Of a stretch of DNA of 64,000 bases, positions 8,036 to 17,177 are shown one piece after another. Below the pieces are notes generated by a model, which made no database searches, was not told the DNA's origin, and saw nothing but the letters and a program-made list of their open reading frames with translations. The DNA comes from Acidimicrobiia bacterium (GTDB taxonomy: Bacteria > Acidobacteriota > Terriglobia > Bryobacterales > Bryobacteraceae), in the NCBI GenBank assembly GCA_016871315.1, contig VFZE01000002.1, positions 1-64,000 of the forward strand, read 5' to 3'. The stretch's first letter is position 1. Each line of letters starts with the position of its first letter. Position numbers and translations under genes: made by a program.

Positions 8036-8881
8036 ATGCCCGGCACGCTTTTCCTGGTAGCCACCCCCATCGGCAACCTCGATGACATGAGTTTCCGCGC
8101 GGTCCAAACCCTGCGCGAAGTGGACCGCATCGCCTGCGAGGATACTCGTCAGACCCGTAAGTTATTGGAAAAATTCCAGATAACCACGCCGCTCGTCAGC
8201 TTCCACGAACATAATGAAAAGGAGCGGGCGCCGAAGTTCGCAGAACAGCTCCTCGCCGGACAGTCCATTGCCCTGGTTTCCGATGCCGGCACGCCGCTGG
8301 TCTCCGACCCCGGCTTCCGGCTTGTGGAAGCCGCCATTTCCGCCGGCATCGGCGTGGTTCCCATCCCCGGCCCCTCGGCCGTTCTTGCCGCCCTAACCGC
8401 TTCCGGGCTCGCCTCGCACGCGTTTCGCTTCGCAGGCTTCCTTTCTGCAAAACGAACCCAACGCCGGAAGGAACTGGAGCGCCATCCATCCGATGAAGCC
8501 ACCGCGATCTTCTTTGAGGCGCCGCATCGAATCCTGGAAACCCTGGAGGACATTGAGGAAATCCTCGGTCCTGCCACGCCCGTCGTCGTGGCGCGCGAGC
8601 TGACTAAGCTCCATGAGGAGTTCCTGCGCGGTACCGTGGCGGAGGTCAGGGCCGAGCTGGCCGATCGGCCCGCCGTGAAAGGGGAGATCACCCTGCTGGT
8701 GGGCAAAAATACAAAACAAAGCCAATCGGTGGCCGAGGCGGACCTTGCCGCCGAGCTTAAGCAGCTTCTATCCCAAGGGCTTACGCGGATGGAGGCGCTG
8801 AAGGCGCTGGCCCGGCGGCATGGGCTCCCCAAGCGCGAACTATATAAAAGGCTGGAAGGCCTCGGTGATTCCGCGCCGTAA
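8036..8881 (+). CDS. rsmI: 16S rRNA 2'-O-methyltransferase RsmI
   Basis: A 281-residue SAM-dependent tetrapyrrole-methylase-fold enzyme. It contains every RsmI signature in order: LVATPIGNLDD near the start, CEDTRQTRKLL, SDAGTPLVSDPGF, PIPGPSA and the later FFEAPHR. It methylates the ribose of C1402 in 16S rRNA at the decoding centre. A C-terminal segment with GLTRMEALKALARRHGLPKR matches the helix-turn-helix-like tail of the family. The length is standard. It starts at ATG 8036, and its last 42 bases overlap, tail to tail, with the convergent hydrolase gene, which is a long overlap for a conserved gene. Confidence 0.95.
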   Translation: MPGTLFLVATPIGNLDDMSFRAVQTLREVDRIACEDTRQTRKLLEKFQITTPLVSFHEHNEKERAPKFAEQLLAGQSIALVSDAGTPLVSDPGFRLVEAAISAGIGVVPIPGPSAVLAALTASGLASHAFRFAGFLSAKRTQRRKELERHPSDEATAIFFEAPHRILETLEDIEEILGPATPVVVARELTKLHEEFLRGTVAEVRAELADRPAVKGEITLLVGKNTKQSQSVAEADLAAELKQLLSQGLTRMEALKALARRHGLPKRELYKRLEGLGDSAP

Positions 8882-10915
8882 GACTTCCGTATCCGGGTAC
8901 AGGCCGCGCGCCGTTTCCAGGGTGACCAAGCTGCCGACGGGGTCCACCGGGTCCACCAGTTTCACCTTGCGCGGCGCCATCCAGCGCGCCAGGTCCGGCA
9001 GATCGTAATGGCGCAGGGCGCCTTGCACCGCGTTCTCGAACACCGCCCGGTGGATGCGTTGCCGGATGACGCTGTCATAAGAGAGCAGCATGCGGTCCAG
9101 TACGGCCGTTTCGATTCTCGCGTCCAGCGCCGCCGCGTAGAGCGCGGGCACCGCGGCCGATTCCCGTCCCACCAGCGCAATGCGCGCGGCATCCACATCC
9201 GCACGCGCTGCTAGCAGATCCACCGCGCGGCTGATATCTTCGGCGCGCATGGCGGCCAGCGGCTTGCCCGTCAGCAAGGCGGTCATCGCGCTGTAGTAGT
9301 CGCCGAAGTAGCGCGGCCAGTCTGAGCCATTCCGCTCATCGGTGGGCCGCGTCTCTCCCAATCCACGCAGATCCACCGACAGCACCACGCGCCCGGTTGC
9401 CGCCAGCGCTTCCGCGTGCGCGTTTGCGGCGGACTTGCCGCGTCCATCGGCCAGAATCAGCGCGGGCTTCCTGCCTTCCCCCGAGGGCAGGTAGAGCAGC
9501 GCCGGAATGAGAATGCCCGGCTCGCTTTGAAAAACCAGCCGCTCCAGCTCATAGGCGGTCCGCTTGCTCCGCCCGTAGGATTTGACGTTCAGCGGAGCCT
9601 TCGCCGGGTCGAAGCTCAGCATGCGGCGCACGGTGGCCAGCGTCGCGCCTGGCTGCCTGTTCTGCTCCACGCGTTTCTGATTCCGCGTGAAAACGGTTTC
9701 CGCCTTGAGCGATGTGGTTACCTGGCCCGTGCGCGTACAGCGCAGGTCCTCTTCCAATTCCAGCTTCACCTCCGGCTCCGTGGCGTCGCCTTGTCCGCCT
9801 TGCAGCCATTTCGAGAACCAGCCATAGGCCGCCTCGCGCCGTGGTTTAGTAAAGCCATGCCGGTCATCGGCCTCCACCATTCTCACTTTTTCCGCCGCGC
9901 CGATCGAGTCATAGATACGCTCGGCTTCCGAGAAGGTTTCCCGTGCACCGGCAATCGAAAAGAAGTCGCGGATCGCAGACAGCACGAGAAACGGCTTCGG
10001 CGCGAAAGAGATGACGAAGTCGGCGTGATCCAGACCTTCGCTGATCCATGGCGGAATGCACTGCTCGGCATCCTGCGGGCCGATGGTTTCCAGCAGCCGG
10101 CGCCAGGAGGTGAGATAGCAGGACGGCGCGGCCACGTGGATGCGGTCCTCCAGCGCGGCCAGGTAGGAGCTGTGCGTGCCGCCGCCGGAGTTCCCCGTCA
10201 CGCCCACACGCGCCGCGTCCACCTCCGGCCGCGATAGCAGATAATCCAGTGCCCGGATGCCGTCCCAGATGGTGTACATCGCCAGGCTGTCGCCGGCCAG
10301 CAATGTCTGCAACCCGACCATCGTGTGCTCCGTCGTCGACCGCACCACTTTCGAGGCGCCGAAATCCTCGTCCCAAAGCTGGACCCGCTCGCCTTGTCCC
10401 AGCGTGTCCCACGCCAGCGCCACGAAGCCTTTCTTGGCAAAGCTGATCAGCAGCTGCTGCCACACCGTGTAGGCCTTGGCGCCAGGCTCCTCATGGCCCA
10501 GCGGAAACAGGATGGCCGGATACGGCCCTGCGCCGCGCTGGGGAACATACAGGTTCGCCGTAACGTAAAAGCCCGGCTGGCTTTCAAAGATCACCTTCTC
10601 GACGCGATAGTCGCCGCGGTCCAGCGTGCCCGTGACACGCGCGTTCAGCGGCGTGCGTTCCGGGAACCCGCCCAGGGCGCGCGTCATCCGGTCACGCACC
10701 AGCCGCCGCCGCTCGAACACCTGCTGCGAACTGGAAATGCGCGACGTTTCCTGCTTGCGCGCATCCAGCATCCGCAGCGCCTTGGCGCGCAGCGATTCGT
10801 GGAGCATTTGCCGCAGCGCGCGGCCGTCAGTCTGTCCGCTCAAAAAGTCCAGATCGCCGCTGGACTGGCCGGAAAGCAGGGGAGCCAGGAACAGGAATGC
10901 CGCAAGAGTTCTCAT
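8840..10915 (-). CDS. Secreted double-domain alpha/beta hydrolase (acetyl xylan esterase-like)
   Basis: A 691-residue protein with an N-terminal signal peptide (MRTLAAFLFLAPLLSGQSS). The first half is a full alpha/beta hydrolase resembling acetyl xylan esterase or dienelactone hydrolase families. Its nucleophile elbow is GNSGGG and a catalytic His is in DDRHGF, with an Asp-containing strand in between. The second half repeats the fold with a weaker elbow (GRESA), so it may be a non-catalytic or altered second hydrolase domain. Secreted two-lobed hydrolases of this type are common in Solibacter and planctomycetes. ATG 10915 is used in place of the TTG two codons upstream. It converges with rsmI, overlapping 42 bp. 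The substrate is unknown. Confidence 0.8.
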   Translation of the reverse strand: MRTLAAFLFLAPLLSGQSSGDLDFLSGQTDGRALRQMLHESLRAKALRMLDARKQETSRISSSQQVFERRRLVRDRMTRALGGFPERTPLNARVTGTLDRGDYRVEKVIFESQPGFYVTANLYVPQRGAGPYPAILFPLGHEEPGAKAYTVWQQLLISFAKKGFVALAWDTLGQGERVQLWDEDFGASKVVRSTTEHTMVGLQTLLAGDSLAMYTIWDGIRALDYLLSRPEVDAARVGVTGNSGGGTHSSYLAALEDRIHVAAPSCYLTSWRRLLETIGPQDAEQCIPPWISEGLDHADFVISFAPKPFLVLSAIRDFFSIAGARETFSEAERIYDSIGAAEKVRMVEADDRHGFTKPRREAAYGWFSKWLQGGQGDATEPEVKLELEEDLRCTRTGQVTTSLKAETVFTRNQKRVEQNRQPGATLATVRRMLSFDPAKAPLNVKSYGRSKRTAYELERLVFQSEPGILIPALLYLPSGEGRKPALILADGRGKSAANAHAEALAATGRVVLSVDLRGLGETRPTDERNGSDWPRYFGDYYSAMTALLTGKPLAAMRAEDISRAVDLLAARADVDAARIALVGRESAAVPALYAAALDARIETAVLDRMLLSYDSVIRQRIHRAVFENAVQGALRHYDLPDLARWMAPRKVKLVDPVDPVGSLVTLETARGLYPDTEVLRRGITEAFQPFI

Positions 10916-10938
10916 AGGCAAGAATTATACGACGCCGC

Positions 10939-10971
10939 AAAAGAAAACCCCCGCGCTCTGCGGCGCGGGGG
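10939..10971 (-). terminator. Rho-independent terminator of the TonB receptor gene
   Basis: On the reverse strand a perfect 9-bp GC stem (CCCCCGCGC paired with GCGCGGGGG, six-base loop, 10948-10971) is followed at once by TTTTCTTTT. It lies about 28 bp after the stop of the 1070-residue receptor gene and before the hydrolase start, so it ends the receptor transcript and isolates the downstream hydrolase gene. Confidence 0.85.
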
Positions 10972-10998
10972 TCCGTCCAATCGGTGAATCGGAGCGTC

Positions 10999-13900
10999 TT
11001 AGAACGTGTAGCGCAATCCCAGCATCATGCGCCGGTTGCCGCCGTCCTGTCCCCACTGGTTGAGGAAGTTGACGGAGTTGATGCGCGACTCGGGGATGCC
11101 GAAGTTGCGCGTGTTGGTCAGGTTGAAGAACTCGGCGCGGAACTGCAAGCGGTGGCCTTCCACGATCTTGAAGTTCTTAAATGCGCCGAAGTCCAGGTTG
11201 GCGATGCCGTCGGCCCGGAAGGTGTTGCGGCCGAGCGAGCCAAGCGGGCTGGCTGCCGTCACGCTTTGGAACAGCGTATTTGCCGAATCGTTGACGGCCC
11301 TGGGGAGGTTAAACGCAAACGCATCCGCCACGGTCAGTCCCTTCAGGCTTTGGAGAGCATGCGGCCGGACCGAGTTCCCCACCAGGCCGTCGATGCCGCT
11401 CAGCGCGCGGCCGGGATCGATGCCGGCAAGTGGCGTGAACGGTGCGCCGGACTGGAAGGTGATAAAGCCGTTGATCTGCCAGCCGCCCAGGATGCGGCCC
11501 GCCAGACCCTGCTGCTGCTTCTGGTACGGGATCTCGTAAACAGCAGTGGCGGTGAAGCGGTGCGGACGGTCAAAGGTAGAGCGGCCGCGGTCATTGCGCC
11601 AATTGAAGGAGTCCTGCGCCACGGCAACGTCGCCGTTCACCGCGGGGTTGAACACTTCCGAAGCCTGGTCAATAAAGGCGCTCCAGGTGTAGTGCGCTCC
11701 CATCGAGAAGTCGCCGGAAAGCCGCTTCTCCAGGCTGGTTTGGAAGGAGTGGTAGATGGAGCTGGCCGCATTGCGGCGCACACGCCGGACGCCCAGCGTG
11801 GGGTCAACACGCCGTGCACCCAGTGAGCCGGGAACGGTCGGGTTGCCGTCGGTGGTCTGGAACAGCGCCGTTCCCTTGGTGGCGACCCAGCCGAAGGTGA
11901 CAGCCCAGTCCTTGCCCACGCCGCGCTGCAACTGGGCCGAGAGCTGCTCGGCCAGCGGGGCGCGGAAGCTGGCGTCCACCTGCGTCTGCGTGAGCGAGAG
12001 CGGGTTGGGGAAGTTCGCCACGGCCACCAGCGCCGGCAATGCGGCAAAGGAGTTCGGCGTGCGTGCCGGAAGCTGGTTGGAGTTCAGGAACGGAAACGCG
12101 CTGCCGATGTTCAGCGGGATGTTGATGAACTGGACATCGTAGGTGCGGGCGTAGCCGCCGCGGAAGACCAGCTTGCCGTCGCCGGTCAACAGCCCCAGTG
12201 CGCCGGGAGCCTGGCCGAAGCGGTAGTTGAAGCCCAGCCGCGGGGCCCAGTTGTTGTTGTCGCGATTGGGCACCGGGTTCATCCGGAACCGCTCGTCGCC
12301 GTTGAACGCGGCCACGATCCGCTGATTGGAATTCGCCAGGTTAAGGAACGGATTGCCGGGCGACTCGTAGCGTATGCCGTAGGTGAGCGTCAGGTTCGAC
12401 GTCGCGCGCCACTCATCCTGCAGGAAGAAGAAGTAGTCGTTGAACTTGTAGTACTGCAGCGGCTCACCGCCAGGCATCGGAGCGTTGATCTGGCTGGACT
12501 GTGCCAGGTCGTCCACCAAGTCCTGTAGATTGTTATAGACGAGGCGGCCGCGGATGGTGGGTAGGAAGAAGCTGACCACATCCTGGCGGCGGAAGTCCAA
12601 ACCGAACTTCATGGAGTGGGTGCCCTTAATCCAGGTGATGGTCTCCTGAATCTGGTAAGTGTTGTTGCGGCGGAACTGTGGAAGATTCACAGCCAAACCG
12701 AGCCCGGTGCGGGCCGTGGCGGCGTTGAAGCCGGTCATCCCAAGGTCGTTGATTTCGATGGACGGGATCGACTCCGTTCTCGGGTCGGCCGCCGTCGTCA
12801 CCGAAGCAAAGCGCTGGTAGGAGAGCCGCAGCTCGCTATAGAAGGTAGGAGAAAGCGTTGAGGTCAGCCAGGACGTGGCAGCCTGCCGCCGGGAGGGGAC
12901 GATCGTTCCATGCCCGGGAGGCGTTAGCTGGCCGGAACCGGAGCTGAAAGAATCGTCGTACATGTAGCGTCCGCCGGTCCGGTGCTTGTCGCTGAAGACG
13001 TGATCGATGCGGCTCGACATCTGCCAGTTGTCAAAGGACTGCGTGCCGCTGCCGGTCAGGTTGCCGAGCGGTACGACGATCGTGCGTCCGGCATTGGTAA
13101 AGCTCGCCGTCTGGCCGTTCGGCGCAGGAGCGGCGGGAACGAAGTCCAGCAAAGCCTTCACCTGAGGGCGGTTTCCGAACGGCTGGAGCGCTGCCCGTCC
13201 GGCTTCCGTGGGAGCGCCGCGCAGCGTCGACCCGGAGCCCTGCGCGCGGTCTTGCCAGCGCTGGCCGCTCGTGAAGAAAAACGTCTTGTCCTTGCCGTTA
13301 TAGACTTTCGGAATCCAGACTGGTCCGCCCCAGGTCAGGCCGACCTGGTTGTTGTTCCGGAACGGCGCCTGCTTTAGACCACGGTTGGAATCCAGGTTGT
13401 TCATTGCATTGAAGTCGTCGTTATTGTTGAACCAGAAACCGGAACCATGAAAACTGTTGGTGCCCTGCTTGGTGATGATGTTCACGGTGGAGCCCGCCGC
13501 ACGGCCGAATTCCGCCGCCGGCTGGTTGGTGATCAGCCGGACTTCGGCAACCATGTCGGGGTTGTTCACGGACTGGATCATGCCCGACACGCTGGGATCG
13601 TTGGTATCCTGCCCGTCCAGCATGAAGTTGTTGGAGCGCGTGCGCATGCCGTTGACCGAGAAGTTGACTCCGGCGTCCAAGCCGTTGTTGCCGCTGGCGG
13701 CAAACGTGCTCTGCCCGGAAGAGAGCTGCGCCACTCCGGCTACGTTCAAGGCCAGGTTCAAGACGTTGCGTGACGGCGCTAGCGGCAGTTCGCTGATGCG
13801 CTTCACGTCGAAATTCGCGCCGATCTCGGCGTTGGTCGTGTTGATGATCGGCGCGTCTCCCATGACGGTGACGGTTTCGGTGACGCTGGATACTTCCAGC

Positions 13901-14211
13901 CGCACCGTCAGGTCCGCGTTCTGATTCAGGCGCAGAACAATCGGGCCTTGGACATACTTGGCGAAGCCGGCCTTCTCCACGATGATTTCGTAGGAGCCGA
14001 TCGGCAGCAGCGGCAAGCGGAACCGGCCATCCACGTCGGCCGTTGTTTCGCGGGCAACGTTGGTGCCAAGGTTTCGTACAGTGATTTTTGCCTCGGACGC
14101 CGCAGCGCCGCTGGGATCCCGGACCACGCCAAGGATCTCCGCCGACGTTTGGGCGTAGAGGCTTGTGGCCAGCGCGCACAGCGCCGCCATCAGCAGCAGT
14201 TTTTTAGACAT
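10999..14211 (-). CDS. TonB-dependent receptor-like outer-membrane protein (Oar type)
   Basis: A 1070-residue outer-membrane protein. A signal peptide (MSKKLLLMAALCALATSLYA) is followed by a carboxypeptidase regulatory-like domain at about 25-105 (EILGVVRDPSGAAASEAKI). A plug domain follows (PIINTTNAEIGANFDVKRI, then VNGMRTRSNNFMLDGQD), then a large 22-strand-type barrel ending in an aromatic Phe (GLRYTF). This architecture is the Oar/OmpA-related TonB receptor family that is greatly expanded in Acidobacteria. It probably imports large oligomers or interacts with polymers. No TonB box can be identified with confidence. The gene is monocistronic: its own terminator follows and a divergent enolase-family gene precedes it. 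Confidence 0.9.
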   Translation of the reverse strand: MSKKLLLMAALCALATSLYAQTSAEILGVVRDPSGAAASEAKITVRNLGTNVARETTADVDGRFRLPLLPIGSYEIIVEKAGFAKYVQGPIVLRLNQNADLTVRLEVSSVTETVTVMGDAPIINTTNAEIGANFDVKRISELPLAPSRNVLNLALNVAGVAQLSSGQSTFAASGNNGLDAGVNFSVNGMRTRSNNFMLDGQDTNDPSVSGMIQSVNNPDMVAEVRLITNQPAAEFGRAAGSTVNIITKQGTNSFHGSGFWFNNNDDFNAMNNLDSNRGLKQAPFRNNNQVGLTWGGPVWIPKVYNGKDKTFFFTSGQRWQDRAQGSGSTLRGAPTEAGRAALQPFGNRPQVKALLDFVPAAPAPNGQTASFTNAGRTIVVPLGNLTGSGTQSFDNWQMSSRIDHVFSDKHRTGGRYMYDDSFSSGSGQLTPPGHGTIVPSRRQAATSWLTSTLSPTFYSELRLSYQRFASVTTAADPRTESIPSIEINDLGMTGFNAATARTGLGLAVNLPQFRRNNTYQIQETITWIKGTHSMKFGLDFRRQDVVSFFLPTIRGRLVYNNLQDLVDDLAQSSQINAPMPGGEPLQYYKFNDYFFFLQDEWRATSNLTLTYGIRYESPGNPFLNLANSNQRIVAAFNGDERFRMNPVPNRDNNNWAPRLGFNYRFGQAPGALGLLTGDGKLVFRGGYARTYDVQFINIPLNIGSAFPFLNSNQLPARTPNSFAALPALVAVANFPNPLSLTQTQVDASFRAPLAEQLSAQLQRGVGKDWAVTFGWVATKGTALFQTTDGNPTVPGSLGARRVDPTLGVRRVRRNAASSIYHSFQTSLEKRLSGDFSMGAHYTWSAFIDQASEVFNPAVNGDVAVAQDSFNWRNDRGRSTFDRPHRFTATAVYEIPYQKQQQGLAGRILGGWQINGFITFQSGAPFTPLAGIDPGRALSGIDGLVGNSVRPHALQSLKGLTVADAFAFNLPRAVNDSANTLFQSVTAASPLGSLGRNTFRADGIANLDFGAFKNFKIVEGHRLQFRAEFFNLTNTRNFGIPESRINSVNFLNQWGQDGGNRRMMLGLRYTF

Positions 14212-14310
14212 ATGGGTGTTGACCCCTTTCCCTAAAGACCTTCAGACAGACAAACTACTCCCCCCAACCTTTAACCAGTTTACTATACTTGGGCCTGTCA
14301 GGAGCACAAA

Positions 14311-15531
14311 ATGATCAACCGTAGGGCCTTTTTTTCAGGCGTGGCGGTGGCCGGAGCCGGTTCCGGCCTGAGAGCCCAGGGACCCTCCCCGGACCAGTTC
14401 GACCGGGCTGCCGCGGCCCCCGTTCTGAAGCGTGGTCTATTCTCCTCGCCGGTGATCATCGAGTCGATGCGTCTGCTCAAGAAAGGTAGCGATTACATCG
14501 TCCATGTACGGTCCAAGGACGGCGCCGAAGGCGTCTCGCTCGCCAACCCGCCGCGAGGGGAATACCTGGCTCCCATCCTGAAGAAGCTCGTGATGCCGTT
14601 CTTCATCGGCAAGGACGCGCGCGATCTGGAAGAGCTGCTCTGGGAACTCTACCGCTGGAACGACAACTACAAGCTTCAGGGACTGGCCCTGTGGAGTCCG
14701 CAGGCCTGGACCGAATTCGCCATCCTCGACATGCTGGGCCGTATCGCGGGCAAGCCCTTGGGCGCGGTCATCGGCGAAGTCCGCCGCAAGGAGGTGGCCA
14801 TCTACGTCGCCAGCGGCCGCCGCGACACCTCGCCGCAACAGGAGGTGGAGCACCTGCAAAAGCTGGTGCAGCAATCGGGCGCCCGCGCGCTGAAGTTCCG
14901 TGTCGGCGGCCGTATGAGCCGCAACGCCGACGCATCTCCGGGCCGAACCAAGACCCTCATCCCACTGGTCAGGAAAACCTTCGGAGACTCGATCGACATT
15001 CACGCCGACTCCAACTCGAGCTACGATCCGCCGCAGGCGATCGAAGTCGGCCGGATGCTGGAGGAGATCAAGGCGGTCTACCTCGAGGAGCCCTGTCCAT
15101 TTGACCATCTCGAAGACACCAAGAAAGTGGCCGATGCGCTCACCATCCCCGTCTCCGGAGGTGAGCAGGAATACAGCCATTGGCGTTTCCGCTGGATGAT
15201 CCTGAACCGCGGCGTAGACATCGTGCAGCCGGATCTGCATTATTACGGCGGTATGGTGCGCTCAGTGCGCGTGGCGCGCATGGCCGACGTTGCCAACATG
15301 CCGACCACCGTGCACATCTCCGGCGGCTTTGGCTTTGTTTACATGCTCCACTTTGCTTCGGCGGTCCGCGATCCGGGACGCTACCAGGAGTACAAGCTGG
15401 GCACGGAAAAGTACGGCGCCTGGTTCGATCCGCCCATTGCGGTAAAGAACGGAATGATGAGCGTCCCTTCCGGCCCCGGCGTCGGCATCAAGGATCTGAA
15501 GGGCCTGCTTCAGGGCGCGGTAGAGGTTTAG
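14311..15531 (+). CDS. Mandelate racemase/muconate lactonizing enzyme-family protein, Tat-exported
   Basis: A 406-residue enolase-superfamily enzyme with a twin-arginine signal (INRRAFFSGVAVAGAG). The capping domain is followed by a barrel with a catalytic Lys strand (RALKFRVGG). Metal ligands are in HADSNSSY (Asp), VYLEEPCPF (Glu) and VSGGEQEYS (Glu), with a late His in TVHISGG. This set fits the mandelate racemase branch, which abstracts the alpha proton of a carboxylate; the substrate is likely a sugar acid or amino-acid derivative. A ribosome-binding site AGGAG lies at 14300-14304, and a possible TATACT -10 box lies at 14284-14289. Its stop overlaps the convergent D-aminoacylase gene by four bases. 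Confidence 0.87.
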   Translation: MINRRAFFSGVAVAGAGSGLRAQGPSPDQFDRAAAAPVLKRGLFSSPVIIESMRLLKKGSDYIVHVRSKDGAEGVSLANPPRGEYLAPILKKLVMPFFIGKDARDLEELLWELYRWNDNYKLQGLALWSPQAWTEFAILDMLGRIAGKPLGAVIGEVRRKEVAIYVASGRRDTSPQQEVEHLQKLVQQSGARALKFRVGGRMSRNADASPGRTKTLIPLVRKTFGDSIDIHADSNSSYDPPQAIEVGRMLEEIKAVYLEEPCPFDHLEDTKKVADALTIPVSGGEQEYSHWRFRWMILNRGVDIVQPDLHYYGGMVRSVRVARMADVANMPTTVHISGGFGFVYMLHFASAVRDPGRYQEYKLGTEKYGAWFDPPIAVKNGMMSVPSGPGVGIKDLKGLLQGAVEV

Positions 15532-17177
15532 CGCTTCGCCGGCGTCAGCACGCGGCCCGGCAGCGCGCGTGTCGGTTTGCCGCCGTCGATCACGGCAACC
15601 CCGTTCACGAACACGTACAGCACGCCTTCCGGATAGAGCGACGGCTGCTCGAAGTTGGCCTTGTCGCGGATCGTCTCTGGATCGAACACGACAAGATCCG
15701 CCCAGGAGCCTTCGCGGATGATGCCGCGGTCCCGCACCCCGAGAATCTGCGCAGGCAGCGAGGTGGAACTGCGGATCGCGAACGGCAGCGTGATCACCGC
15801 CCGCTCCATGACGAAGCGCCGGATCTTGCGCGGATAGGAGCCGTAGGAGCGCGGGTGACCCATCTCCATGGCGCCGTCGGTGGAGGTGGCTACGAAATCC
15901 TGCCGCATGAAATGATCCAGGTCGATCTCCGATAGCGAGAAGCCGCGCATCCGCGCGCCGCCCGGAACGCCGTCCAGGCCCGTCCGCTGCAGCCAGATCA
16001 CCGTTTCCACCGGGTTCAGCCTCTGCTCGCGCGCCACGTATTCCAGCGTCTTGCCCACGTAGCGCGGATCGGCGAACTCGCGGATCATGATGCGCGCCGC
16101 GCCGCCGCGCCGGTTGATCTCATGCTGAATATCGGTGCGGATGCGCGCCGCGGTTTGCTCATAGTCCAGCCGCGCCTGCAAGTTCTCCTTCGCGTTGCGG
16201 AAGTGCGGGCTGCGCCGGTCGAGCTGTCCGGCCACGCTGGCGCCCGGCGCCGCGATGGCCCATAGCGGCATCAGCACCGTGTTGCCGTCGGAGCCTGAGG
16301 TCTCATAGGGGTACTGATCGGCATAGACCGGCACACCCTCCTCGCGCGCCTCGGCGATCATTCTCGTGGCCGCGTGCGAGGAGCCCCAGTAGTCGGCCCC
16401 CTTCGCCTTGATGTGCGAGCAGACAACCGTCACGCCCGTGCGCCGGCCGATCTGGATCGTCTCGGCCACCGCGTCCAGCAGCGTCGGCGCCGGACGCTCT
16501 TCGGAAGCGTTCTTCCACATCGGGTCGCGCCCTTCGCTTCGCACGTGGCTGATATAGACGCCGCCGTAGGGCTTCAGCACACGCACCAGCTCAATCAATT
16601 CGCGAGTATTGGAAAAACGTCCCGGATTGTACTCCAGGCCTGCGGAAAGTCCCCAGGCGCCGCCCCGCAGGCCCTCTTCCACCAAGCCGCGCATCGCCGC
16701 CAGATCGGCTTCGGTGGCCGGCTCCCTGTCACGAGCCCCCATCGCCTTGGAACGTACGGTCCCGTGGCCCACCAGCAGGATCACGTTGTTGCCCATGCCC
16801 AGGCTGTCGTATCTCAGACGCTGCTCGCGGATCGGTTTCGGCGAACGTCCATCCTGATTCACCACCGATGTCGTGATGCCCTGCGCCACCATGCCCAGGT
16901 TGTAACGGCGCTCCGATGTTTCCAGGTCTTCATCGCTGTGCGAGTGCAGGTCGATGAATCCCGGCGTCACGTACTTGCCTTCGGCATCCACGACGCGCGC
17001 CGCGCGGGCGCTGCTCAGATCGCCGACCGCCGTGATCCGTCCCGCCTTCACCCCGACATCGCCCGCGAAGTACGGGTTGCCCGTCCCATCCAGAATCCGT
17101 CCGCCCCGAATCACCAGATCGTAATCCTGCGCCCCCAGGCCAAGCGCGATCAGCAGCCCAAACAGGAGCCTATTCAT
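15528..17177 (-). CDS. N-acyl-D-amino-acid deacylase family amidohydrolase (D-aminoacylase)
   Basis: A 549-residue exported amidohydrolase. After a short signal peptide (MNRLLFGLLIALGLGAQ) comes YDLVIRGGRILDGTG and the metal-binding motif PGFIDLHSHSD. Later motifs are VSHVRSEG, CSHIKAKG, STDGAMEMGHPRSYG and a C-terminal small beta domain ending DLVVFDPETI. These are hallmarks of the D-aminoacylase/dihydroorotase-like group, which hydrolyses N-acyl-D-amino acids. The length fits (about 500-560). It is translationally coupled to the upstream amidohydrolase 17174-18019 through an ATGA overlap. Exact substrate specificity cannot be read from the sequence. Confidence 0.88.
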   Translation of the reverse strand: MNRLLFGLLIALGLGAQDYDLVIRGGRILDGTGNPYFAGDVGVKAGRITAVGDLSSARAARVVDAEGKYVTPGFIDLHSHSDEDLETSERRYNLGMVAQGITTSVVNQDGRSPKPIREQRLRYDSLGMGNNVILLVGHGTVRSKAMGARDREPATEADLAAMRGLVEEGLRGGAWGLSAGLEYNPGRFSNTRELIELVRVLKPYGGVYISHVRSEGRDPMWKNASEERPAPTLLDAVAETIQIGRRTGVTVVCSHIKAKGADYWGSSHAATRMIAEAREEGVPVYADQYPYETSGSDGNTVLMPLWAIAAPGASVAGQLDRRSPHFRNAKENLQARLDYEQTAARIRTDIQHEINRRGGAARIMIREFADPRYVGKTLEYVAREQRLNPVETVIWLQRTGLDGVPGGARMRGFSLSEIDLDHFMRQDFVATSTDGAMEMGHPRSYGSYPRKIRRFVMERAVITLPFAIRSSTSLPAQILGVRDRGIIREGSWADLVVFDPETIRDKANFEQPSLYPEGVLYVFVNGVAVIDGGKPTRALPGRVLTPAKR

